NCBI RefSeq assembly: GCF_051200825.1
Contig: NZ_CP195158.1
Span: forward strand, 1,302,001 to 1,366,000
Source: Formosa sp030427735
Lineage (GTDB): Bacteria > Bacteroidota > Bacteroidia > Flavobacteriales > Flavobacteriaceae
Length of the DNA: 64,000 nt
Direction of reading: 5' to 3'
Made by a program: the position numbers and the translations under genes. A model generated the notes under the pieces. It did not search any database, was not told the origin of the DNA, and saw nothing but the letters and a program-made list of their open reading frames with translations. This document shows, piece by piece, positions 33,772-41,512 of this stretch; position 1 is the stretch's first letter, and every line of letters starts with the position of its first letter.

Positions 33772-36294
33772 ATGAAAACAGTTGTTGTTGTAGGAAACGG
33801 AATGGTAGGTTATAAATTTTGCGAAAAATTTGTAGCGAAAGCGTCTAAAGAAGCGTTTAAATTAATTGTATTTGGCGAGGAGCCAAGACCAGCTTACGAT
33901 CGTGTTCATTTAAGTGAGTTTTTTCAAAATCAAGATGCTAAAGCCTTGGAGATGGCGCCTAGAGAGTGGTATGCCGAACACGGTATCGAGTTAATTACTA
34001 ATGCACGTGTGTCTGATATTCACAGAAATTCAAAAACAATTACAACAACAGCCGATGCGACTTATACTTACGATTATTTAGTATTGGCAACAGGATCTCT
34101 ACCTTTTGTGCCACCTATTGAAGGCGTTGAAAAGGAAGGTGTGTTTGTGTACCGTACTATAGAAGATTTAGAGCATATGATGGCTTATGCTAATAAGTTA
34201 AAAGCAGTTAATCCAGATGCGAAAGCAGCGGTTTTAGGAGGAGGACTTCTTGGTTTAGAAGCTGCAAAAGCTGTTATGGACATGGGATTAGAACCTCATG
34301 TTGTAGAGTTTGCACAAAAATTAATGCCTAGACAATTAGATATACGTAGTAGTAAGGTGCTTCAGGTGAAGTTGGAGTCGTTAGGCATTAATATTCATTT
34401 AAATAAAGCAACCAATCAAATATTAGGAGATACAGCCATAACAGGAATGGAGTTTGGTGAAGATGATACTTTAGATGTAGATATGCTGGTAATTTCTGCA
34501 GGTATTCGTCCGCGCGACGATTTAGGTAAAACCTGTGGTTTAGATATGGGAGTGCGTGGCGGTATAACTGTTAATAATAAAATGCAAACTTCCGATCCTG
34601 AGATTTATGCCATTGGCGAAGTGGCGCTGTATAATCACATGATTTATGGGTTGGTGGCTCCGGGTTACGAAATGGCCGAAGTAGCTGTGTCTCAAATTTT
34701 AGGTGAAACAGAGGTGCTTATGAGCGAAGATATCGATATGTCTACCAAACTAAAATTAATAGGGGTAGATGTAGCTAGTTTTGGCGAACCGTTTATGCCA
34801 GTAGAAAAAGGCCATTCAATTTTATTCGAAAATAAAACCAAATACCTCTATAAACGTATAAATGTTAGTCACGACGGAAAAACACTTTTGGGAGGGATTT
34901 TGGTTGGCGATGCATCAGACTATAACATATTGCATCAAATGTATTTGAATGGTATTCCGTTGCCAGAAAATGCAGAAGATTTAATATTAGGTACGCGAGC
35001 CGATGGCGGATCGGTGTTTGGAAGCGCTATGGATTTGCCAGATACAGCACAAATTTGTTCTTGCGAAAGTGTAAGTAAAGGCGCTATATGCGAGGTTGTG
35101 AAGTCGGGAGAATGCAATTCTGTAAATGATGTAATAAGCTGTACCAAAGCAGGAACTGGCTGTGGCGGATGTAAACCTATGGTTTCCGATTTGGTAAATG
35201 AAACTTTAAAATCGTTAGGGAAAGTTGTTAAAGAAACCATTTGCGAGCATTTTGAGTATACCCGACAAGAATTGTTTGGGATTATAAAAGTGAAAAAACT
35301 ACAAACCTTTAACGAGGTGTTAGATGCTTGTGGTGCTGGCGATGGATGCGAAACGTGTAAGCCTTTAGTGGCTTCAATATTTGCGAGTTTATATAACGAT
35401 ACGGCTAATAAGGAAGATGTTATACAAGATTCCAACGATAAATTCTTAGCTAATATTCAGCGTAACGGAACTTATTCGGTTGTGCCAAGAATTCCCGGTG
35501 GCGAGATTACGCCACAAAAATTAATGGTGCTAGGGCAAGTAGGCGAAAAGTATAATTTATACACAAAAATTACAGGCGGTCAACGTATCGATTTATTTGG
35601 AGCACAGTTAAACGATTTGCCAGCTATTTGGAAAGATTTAATCGATGCAGGTTTCGAAAGTGGTCATGCCTACGGAAAATCGCTTCGAACTGTAAAAAGT
35701 TGTGTAGGTTCTACTTGGTGTCGTTATGGTATGGACGAAAGTGTGAGTTTTGCTATCGATTTGGAGAATCGTTACAAAGGGCTCCGTTCACCTCATAAAA
35801 TAAAAGGAGGCGTGTCTGGTTGTATTCGCGAATGTGCCGAAGCCCGCGGTAAAGATTTTGGTGTAATTGCGGTAGAAGGTGGTTGGAATTTATATGTATG
35901 TGGTAACGGTGGAGCAACCCCAAAACATGCTGTTTTACTAGCAGAACAAATAGACAATGAGACCTGTATTAAATATTTAGACCGCTTTTTAATGTACTAC
36001 ATACGTACAGCTGCACCATTAATGCGTACGGCAGCCTGGTTAGAAAAACTTGAAGGCGGTATAGAGCAACTTAAAGCCATTGTGATTGACGATAGTTTAA
36101 ATCTGGCAGAAGAGTTAGAACACGATATGCAAGGTTTGGTTGATGCTTACGAATGTGAGTGGAAACAAGTAATAGAACGTGAAGAATTACAAAGCAGATT
36201 TAAACACTTTATAAATTCAGAAGATAGAGACGATAACATTGTATTTGTGCCAATGCGCGACCAAATAATGCCAGAGCCTTGGTCTACTAACTAA
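33772..36294 (+). CDS. nirB: NAD(P)H-dependent assimilatory nitrite reductase, large subunit
   Basis: An 840-residue cytoplasmic reductase with all expected parts: FAD site VVGNGMVGYKF at the start, NAD(P)H site AVLGGGLLGLEAAK (~residue 155), and two BFD-type Cys clusters (CSCESVSKGAIC...CTKAGTGCGGCKP and CGAGDGCETCKP). Then come the sulphite-reductase ferredoxin-like half and the siroheme/[4Fe-4S] ligands in SCVGSTWCRYG and GGVSGCIRECAEARGKDFG. It reduces nitrite to ammonium with six electrons. nirD follows 13 bases later. Siroheme is supplied by cobA and sirC in the facing operon. Confidence 0.96.
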   Translation: MKTVVVVGNGMVGYKFCEKFVAKASKEAFKLIVFGEEPRPAYDRVHLSEFFQNQDAKALEMAPREWYAEHGIELITNARVSDIHRNSKTITTTADATYTYDYLVLATGSLPFVPPIEGVEKEGVFVYRTIEDLEHMMAYANKLKAVNPDAKAAVLGGGLLGLEAAKAVMDMGLEPHVVEFAQKLMPRQLDIRSSKVLQVKLESLGINIHLNKATNQILGDTAITGMEFGEDDTLDVDMLVISAGIRPRDDLGKTCGLDMGVRGGITVNNKMQTSDPEIYAIGEVALYNHMIYGLVAPGYEMAEVAVSQILGETEVLMSEDIDMSTKLKLIGVDVASFGEPFMPVEKGHSILFENKTKYLYKRINVSHDGKTLLGGILVGDASDYNILHQMYLNGIPLPENAEDLILGTRADGGSVFGSAMDLPDTAQICSCESVSKGAICEVVKSGECNSVNDVISCTKAGTGCGGCKPMVSDLVNETLKSLGKVVKETICEHFEYTRQELFGIIKVKKLQTFNEVLDACGAGDGCETCKPLVASIFASLYNDTANKEDVIQDSNDKFLANIQRNGTYSVVPRIPGGEITPQKLMVLGQVGEKYNLYTKITGGQRIDLFGAQLNDLPAIWKDLIDAGFESGHAYGKSLRTVKSCVGSTWCRYGMDESVSFAIDLENRYKGLRSPHKIKGGVSGCIRECAEARGKDFGVIAVEGGWNLYVCGNGGATPKHAVLLAEQIDNETCIKYLDRFLMYYIRTAAPLMRTAAWLEKLEGGIEQLKAIVIDDSLNLAEELEHDMQGLVDAYECEWKQVIEREELQSRFKHFINSEDRDDNIVFVPMRDQIMPEPWSTN

Positions 36295-36307
36295 AAATTA
36301 TATAATT

Positions 36308-36688
36308 ATGGATACTATATTAACAGGGTTACAACCCGCATTTCAACCAGATCACGTAAAAGTATGGTTTAAAGCCGCAAAAGTTAGCGATTTTCCTAAA
36401 AATGGTGGCGCTTGTGTTAAGTACAAAAACAAGCAAGTTGCAGTGTATTATTTCGAGCGTAAAGACCAATGGTATGCGTGCCAAAATGCGTGTCCGCATA
36501 AATTAGAAATGGTGTTGTCTCGGGGTATGATTGGCGACGATAAAGGCATTCCTAAAATAGCTTGCCCAATGCATAAAAAAACATTTTCGTTAGTTACAGG
36601 CGAAAATCTTAATGGCGATCTGGATGCTATTTCAATTTATCCCGTAAAAATAGAAGACAACTTTGTATATATCGGATTTTCTGAATAG
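36308..36688 (+). CDS. nirD: Nitrite reductase small subunit with Rieske ligands
   Basis: A 126-residue Rieske-fold protein that pairs with NirB. The cluster-binding pattern is complete (C-x-H in QNACPHKLEM and C-x-x-H in IACPMHKKTFSL), whereas enterobacterial NirD is known to have lost these ligands. It should therefore carry a [2Fe-2S] cluster and may take part in electron transfer. The usual C-terminal end of the fold (IYPVKIEDNFVYIGF) is present. Confidence 0.93.
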   Translation: MDTILTGLQPAFQPDHVKVWFKAAKVSDFPKNGGACVKYKNKQVAVYYFERKDQWYACQNACPHKLEMVLSRGMIGDDKGIPKIACPMHKKTFSLVTGENLNGDLDAISIYPVKIEDNFVYIGFSE

Positions 36689-36716
36689 ATTTGATAATCT
36701 ATCTAAAACCGACAAT

Positions 36717-37298
36717 TTGAATACGATATTTGATAAAGCTATAGCTGCTATAGACGAAAGAAATTCTAAAGATCCTAATCAGGAAATGGCCAACGGAACA
36801 GCGATGCCTAAAGAATTACTTTATGCCCAACGCATGACAAATTGTTTGCTGGATTTTAAACCAGATGCGTCGGAAGCTTTACAAATAGCAGCAAGAGCCC
36901 AGCATATTTGCAGGTGGGAAATACCGCGTAAAGATTACCCGATGAACAAAGCAGGGTACATGAATTGGCGTAACGACCTAAAAAAAATGCATGCTAATCT
37001 TGCTGGAGAAATTTTAGAATCGGTAGGCTACGATGCCGAGTTTATTAATCGTGTTCAGTTTTTAATCAGTAAAAAATCATTTAAAAAAGACAACGATTCT
37101 CAAGCTTTAGAAGATGTTGTGTGTTTAGTATTTTTACAGTTTTATTTTGAAGATTTTGCAACTAAACACGACGACGACAAGTTAATAGATATTGTAAAAA
37201 AAACGTGGCATAAAATGTCTGAAGCGGGTCATAAAAAAGCTTTGGAATTGCCATACTCAGACCGTAGTCTACACCTTATTAAACAAGCCTTGGTTTAA
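36717..37298 (+). CDS. DUF4202-family protein
   Basis: A 193-residue soluble, mostly helical protein. Recognisable family stretches are IFDKAIAAIDERNSKDPNQE, LLYAQRMTNCLLDFKPDASEALQIAARAQHICRWEIPRKDYPMNKAGYMNWR and VCLVFLQFYFEDFATKHDDDKL. Several His and Asp residues (AQHICRWEIPR, KHDDDK) are arranged rather like an HD-type metal site; this is only a suggestion. I start it at TTG 36717 because the alternative TTG at 36663 lies inside nirD and adds residues unlike the family. DUF4202 genes recur in nitrite and sulphur assimilation loci; function unknown. Confidence 0.82.
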   Translation: MNTIFDKAIAAIDERNSKDPNQEMANGTAMPKELLYAQRMTNCLLDFKPDASEALQIAARAQHICRWEIPRKDYPMNKAGYMNWRNDLKKMHANLAGEILESVGYDAEFINRVQFLISKKSFKKDNDSQALEDVVCLVFLQFYFEDFATKHDDDKLIDIVKKTWHKMSEAGHKKALELPYSDRSLHLIKQALV

Positions 37299-37308
37299 AA
37301 TACATTAA

Positions 37309-39120
37309 ATGAATGACAGAAGCAGTTCGTTAGATACCAGTACATTTAATAGACTTCGTCGTTTATATATAATCGCATTAAGTGCGGTAGCTTTCTCCAT
37401 AATTATTAGTCAAATAATTGTAAGAAACTTTCTTAAAGATCAACAAGACGATTCTACTGTTATTAATGTTGCCGGACGGCAGCGTATGCTAAGCCAAAAA
37501 CTAAGTAAAGAAGCTTTGTTAATAGCCAATGCAGGCAGCTTAGCAGAGCAATTGGTGTATAAAGATACCTTAAAAAATACCTTAGCACTTTGGGAGAAAT
37601 CTCATGTAGCATTGTTAAGTGGTAGCGATAGTTTAAAATTATCTGGCAGAAATAGTGTGCAGATATTGCAGAAGTTTTCGCAATTAAAATCTTCTTACAC
37701 TACAATTTTAAAAGCTTCAAAAGCTATTGTTTCTACTTTAGAGTCGCACCCAAAATCTACTATTGCAGATGTACAATCTTCGGTAGCCCGAATTATATCT
37801 AACGAAAAGTCGTTTTTAGCAACTATGGATTCTATCGTAAACCAGTACGATAGAGAAGCAAATCAAAAAGTCCGGTTATTAGAACGTTGGGAGTTGTTTT
37901 TAATGGTTTTTACTTTGGCATTATTGTTTGCTGAGTTTTTCTTCATTTTTAAACCAACGGCAAGAATGGTTAGAGCAACTATTTCTAAATTAATTAAGTC
38001 TGAACAACAAGCTGTTAATCATGCTGTTGAAGCTAATGCCTTAAGGGAAGAGAACGAAAAATCTTTGAAAGAACTAAGGGTTTTAAATGAAACAATGGAT
38101 AAAACCCTGTTGTTTGCGCGAGTAACTTCCAGCGGAAACATTATACATCTGGGGCAAAAATTTTCCAAATTATTTAAGTACCATACATTTACAGAGTATT
38201 CTAATTTTTCTGAAGTTATCACAAATACCAAGAAAGATCAAGAATATATAGATCGCATTTTTAAAGCGAATCAAAATACGGGCTGGCAGGGCGAGGTAAA
38301 AGCTGTAAATACTTTGGGGGAGATTATTTGGTTAGAAATGTATTTAATTCCTTTACATGCTAAAGGCGAAAAATCGGAAACAATTATTATTGCTTCAGAT
38401 ATTACCGAAAAGAAAGAAGCACAACTGGAAGTTGAACACTTAACGCGGGAGAGTTACGAGGAAAAGATGAATCAGCAGAAAATTATTTCCAGTAAAATCA
38501 TCGAAAATCAAGAAAAAGAACAAAACCGTATAGCTAAAGATATTCACGATGGCATTGGGCAAATGCTTACAGGTTTAAAGTATAATTTAGAGAGTGTAAA
38601 TTTAAACGATATAGAAAAGGCTAAAGTAAAGGTAGAGCATTTAAAAGCACTTACAGCCAGCATTATACAAGGGGTTAGGGCAGCAACCTTTAATTTAACG
38701 CCACCAGAATTAAGCGATTATGGTATAGTGCCAGCATTATCTAAACTTACACAAGAACTGGCTAAGCTTACAGGAAAAAATATAATCCTCAATAATAAAA
38801 CAGGATTTGCTAAGCGCTTAGAGCCTTTAGTTGAAATTAATATTTACCGAATCACCCAAGAGGCTATTAACAATGCTATAAAATATGCAGATTCCAACTA
38901 TATTATTGTAACAGTGTCGCATAGCGAGCATATTTTAAGTGTTATTATAGATGATGATGGTAAAGGGTTTGATGTTGATAAACCCAAAAATATCAGATCG
39001 AGCGAGGGCGGTATGGGAATGACTTTTATGAAAGAACGCATTAATTATATAAACGGACGCTTATTTTTAAGTTCTACGCCAGAAATAGGAACAAGAATCA
39101 CACTAAATATCCCTATTTAA
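37309..39120 (+). CDS. PilJ/NarX-like sensor histidine kinase
   Basis: A 603-residue membrane kinase. Membrane spans lie at about residues 18-40 and 194-215. They enclose a periplasmic helical sensor with the PilJ/NarX signature INVAGRQRMLSQKLSKEALLI, known in related proteins as a nitrate/nitrite-sensing fold. A coiled coil and a PAS domain follow (~265-375), then a HisKA_3 dimerisation domain with His in IAKDIHDGIGQMLTGLKYNLE and a HATPase (AINNAIKYADS, IDDDGKGFDV, GGMGMTFMKERI). This is the NarX-type architecture. The partner regulator gene follows 63 bases downstream. Its place inside the nitrate island supports nitrate sensing. Confidence 0.9.
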   Translation: MNDRSSSLDTSTFNRLRRLYIIALSAVAFSIIISQIIVRNFLKDQQDDSTVINVAGRQRMLSQKLSKEALLIANAGSLAEQLVYKDTLKNTLALWEKSHVALLSGSDSLKLSGRNSVQILQKFSQLKSSYTTILKASKAIVSTLESHPKSTIADVQSSVARIISNEKSFLATMDSIVNQYDREANQKVRLLERWELFLMVFTLALLFAEFFFIFKPTARMVRATISKLIKSEQQAVNHAVEANALREENEKSLKELRVLNETMDKTLLFARVTSSGNIIHLGQKFSKLFKYHTFTEYSNFSEVITNTKKDQEYIDRIFKANQNTGWQGEVKAVNTLGEIIWLEMYLIPLHAKGEKSETIIIASDITEKKEAQLEVEHLTRESYEEKMNQQKIISSKIIENQEKEQNRIAKDIHDGIGQMLTGLKYNLESVNLNDIEKAKVKVEHLKALTASIIQGVRAATFNLTPPELSDYGIVPALSKLTQELAKLTGKNIILNNKTGFAKRLEPLVEINIYRITQEAINNAIKYADSNYIIVTVSHSEHILSVIIDDDGKGFDVDKPKNIRSSEGGMGMTFMKERINYINGRLFLSSTPEIGTRITLNIPI

Positions 39121-39183
39121 TACGTGGTTTTACTTAAATTTTAATTAATTTGTACGTAAAATAAATTAGGTAGTTATTGTATT

Positions 39184-39840
39184 ATGATAAACGTAGTTTT
39201 AGCAGACGACCATGTTTTGGTAAGAGACGGTATTAAATCGTTGTTAGAAGATCAAGAAGGAATTCATGTTATAAGTGAAGCTTCTAACGGAGTAGAAGCT
39301 CTGGAAATGATAAAATCCTGTGTGGCCGATGTGCTTATTGTAGATATTAGAATGCCAGAAATGAATGGTATAGAGGTGGTAAGAGCATTAAAAAAACAAA
39401 ACAATAGCATTAAAACCCTGGTACTCTCTATGCATGATTCCGAAGAGTATGTTTTAAATGCGATTAGTGCTGGAGCAGACGGCTACTTGTTAAAGGGATC
39501 GAGTAAAGAAGAATTTTTAAAGGCTTTACAAATGATTCATTCAGGTGGCAAGTATTTTTCTGGCGATGTATCTTCTATAATAGTAAATAATTTAAAACAC
39601 AATCCTGTGGTTGAAACCAATGAAGGACAAGAAAAGTTAGAAGATAAATTTAAACTAACAAAACGCGAAAAACAGATTTTAGCTTTGGTTTTAGAAGGAA
39701 AAAGTAATAAGGAAATAGCCGAAGATCTGGAAGTTAGTAAGCGAACAGCAGAAGTGCACCGTTTCAACTTAATGAAAAAACTAGATGTGAAGAATTTGAT
39801 AGAACTAACCAAAATAGCTTCAAAATATCAATTTGCCTAA
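39184..39840 (+). CDS. NarL/FixJ-type response regulator
   Basis: A 218-residue regulator. The receiver domain has acidic residues in VLADDHVLVRDG, phospho-acceptor Asp in VLIVDIRMPEMNG, and Lys in GYLLKGSSKEE. The C-terminal LuxR-type HTH is LTKREKQILALVLEGKSNKEIAEDLEVSKRTAEVHRFNLMKKL. It is the likely partner of the NarX-like kinase encoded just upstream and a candidate for binding the palindromes before nirB and narK. Confidence 0.93.
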   Translation: MINVVLADDHVLVRDGIKSLLEDQEGIHVISEASNGVEALEMIKSCVADVLIVDIRMPEMNGIEVVRALKKQNNSIKTLVLSMHDSEEYVLNAISAGADGYLLKGSSKEEFLKALQMIHSGGKYFSGDVSSIIVNNLKHNPVVETNEGQEKLEDKFKLTKREKQILALVLEGKSNKEIAEDLEVSKRTAEVHRFNLMKKLDVKNLIELTKIASKYQFA

Positions 39841-39966
39841 ATGGTATAAATTTATATCTGTTTACTTTTTAGGTTTTTAACTTCTCTTTTTTGAAAGATT
39901 AGCAATTTAAATCTATTTTTTTGTCAGGTACATAATAATTGAAAAAATACGTAAAAATATACGTAT

Positions 39967-39990
39967 AAATTAAGTATTAATACTTAATTT
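39967..39990. promoter_or_regulatory. Nitrate-island operator at the narK promoter
   Basis: A perfect 24-bp palindrome whose central 16 bases (39971-39986, TAAGTATTAATACTTA) equal those before nirB. The last TA of the core starts TAATTTTA (39985-39992), a -7-like element, the same offset as at nirB. Just upstream, TACGTA occurs twice, six bases apart (39947-39964). Confidence 0.78.
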
Positions 39991-40018
39991 TATATCGTTA
40001 ACGTAAAACTCAACGATT

Positions 40019-41434
40019 ATGATTACTGCAAAAGCTACTAAATTAGATCTTTTAAATTTTAAAAGTCTACCTACACGTACATTTTGGATTACAGCAATAG
40101 CTTTTTTTCTTTGTTTTTTTTCCTGGTTTGGTATCGTACCATTTATGCCAGATGTAGTAAAGGATTTAGGGTTAACACCTTCTCAAAAATGGAATTCAAT
40201 TATACTAGCCGTTTCAGGAACTGTATTTGCCAGATTATTAATAGGTAAGTTATGCGATAAATACGGGCCGCGTTTATGTTATACCTGGTTATTAGTAATA
40301 GGAGCAATACCTGTAATTTTACTAGGCTTTGTACAGACACCGTTACAATTTATGGTGTGTCGGTTTTTTATTGGTTTTATAGGAGCTTCGTTTGTGATTA
40401 CACAATATCATACCTCTATTATGTTTGCGCCTAATATAGTAGGTACAGCCAACGCGACGTCTGCGGGTTGGGGTAATTTAGGAGGAGGCGCCAACAGATT
40501 GGGTATGCCTTTAATTGCAGCTGCGGTAGTAGCTTTTGGTGTCGCAGAGTCGGAAGCTTGGCGTTATGCTATGGTAATAGCAGGTGTTGTGTGTTTTTTA
40601 ATGGGGTTAGTCTATTACAACTTTACACAAGATACTTTAGATGGTAATTTTAAGGAGTTAAAGGCTGCAGGTAAATTACCGAAAACTAAAAAAGATGAGG
40701 TTGGCTTTTTGGAGGCTGTTAAAGATTACCGAGTATGGATTTTATTTTTTGTATACGCAGCTTGTTTCGGAATCGAATTAACAGTTTACGGCACAATGGA
40801 TGATTATTTACAGAATACATTCAAATTGGAGCGTGTTACGGCGGGGAATATAGTATTGTCTTTTGCGCTTATGAACATTTTTGCTAGAACTCTAGGCGGA
40901 TTCTGTGGCGATAAATTCGGAAAATTAAAAGGTTTAAGAGGTCGTGTTTTATTCTTATCGGTAATACTAGCGGTAGAGGGTATTATGCTGTCTATATTTT
41001 CTACAGCAACAGGACTGGTTTTTGGTATTGTGTTTTTAATTTTATTCAGTTTATCGGTTCAAATGGCAGAAGGTGCAACATTCTCTGTAGTTCCTTTTGT
41101 TAATAAAAAGGCCATAGGTTCTATATCAGGAATCGTTGGTGCAGGAGGTAACGTTGGTGCTTTTTTAGCAGCTTTACTTTTAAAATCCAAATCGGCAGTT
41201 GCCGAAAAAGCAGCTATTGTAGCCACCGAAGGATTGGGGCAAGAAGCTATAAAAGCCGCGCAGTCCGCAGCATCATCAGCTGCAGTTTCTAGCGGCTATT
41301 TAATAATTGGCTTTTTTGTGTTAATTATGGCTGTTGGTACTTTGGCTATTAAATTTAAAACTGCTGAAGATAAAGTTAAAGCGCCAGAGTACGATAGAGA
41401 AATAGATGCGCAATTGGCAAGTCAATCTGCTTAA
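40019..41434 (+). CDS. narK: Nitrate/nitrite transporter of the NNP family
   Basis: A 471-residue major facilitator protein with about 12 spans. NNP features are SWFGIVPFMPDVVKDLGLTPSQKWNSIILAVSGTVFARLLIGKLCDKYGPR in the first half, the glycine-rich nitrate signatures GTANATSAGWGNLGGGANRLGMPL in span 5 and SISGIVGAGGNVGAFLAALL in span 11. It imports nitrate or exchanges it for nitrite. It sits between the regulator pair and the nitrate reductase gene. Confidence 0.94.
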   Translation: MITAKATKLDLLNFKSLPTRTFWITAIAFFLCFFSWFGIVPFMPDVVKDLGLTPSQKWNSIILAVSGTVFARLLIGKLCDKYGPRLCYTWLLVIGAIPVILLGFVQTPLQFMVCRFFIGFIGASFVITQYHTSIMFAPNIVGTANATSAGWGNLGGGANRLGMPLIAAAVVAFGVAESEAWRYAMVIAGVVCFLMGLVYYNFTQDTLDGNFKELKAAGKLPKTKKDEVGFLEAVKDYRVWILFFVYAACFGIELTVYGTMDDYLQNTFKLERVTAGNIVLSFALMNIFARTLGGFCGDKFGKLKGLRGRVLFLSVILAVEGIMLSIFSTATGLVFGIVFLILFSLSVQMAEGATFSVVPFVNKKAIGSISGIVGAGGNVGAFLAALLLKSKSAVAEKAAIVATEGLGQEAIKAAQSAASSAAVSSGYLIIGFFVLIMAVGTLAIKFKTAEDKVKAPEYDREIDAQLASQSA

Positions 41435-41451
41435 TCTATATATGTAAAGTT

Positions 41452-41478
41452 TGTATGTATTTGTATAAATTACATACA
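41452..41478 (+). promoter_or_regulatory. Dyad before the nitrate reductase gene
   Basis: 8-bp arms TGTATGTA (41452-41459) and TACATACA (41471-41478) separated by 11 bases, in the 78-base gap between narK and the nitrate reductase gene. It could be an operator for a separate promoter or an RNA hairpin; it lacks the T tract of a terminator. Confidence 0.45.
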
Positions 41479-41512
41479 TTTATAAGAAACGAAAAAATGT
41501 GTTTAAATACAT

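Noticed and set aside
34935..35435. A 166-codon minus-strand frame inside nirB
   Set aside because: Antisense shadow of the Cys-rich BFD region of nirB; no independent support.
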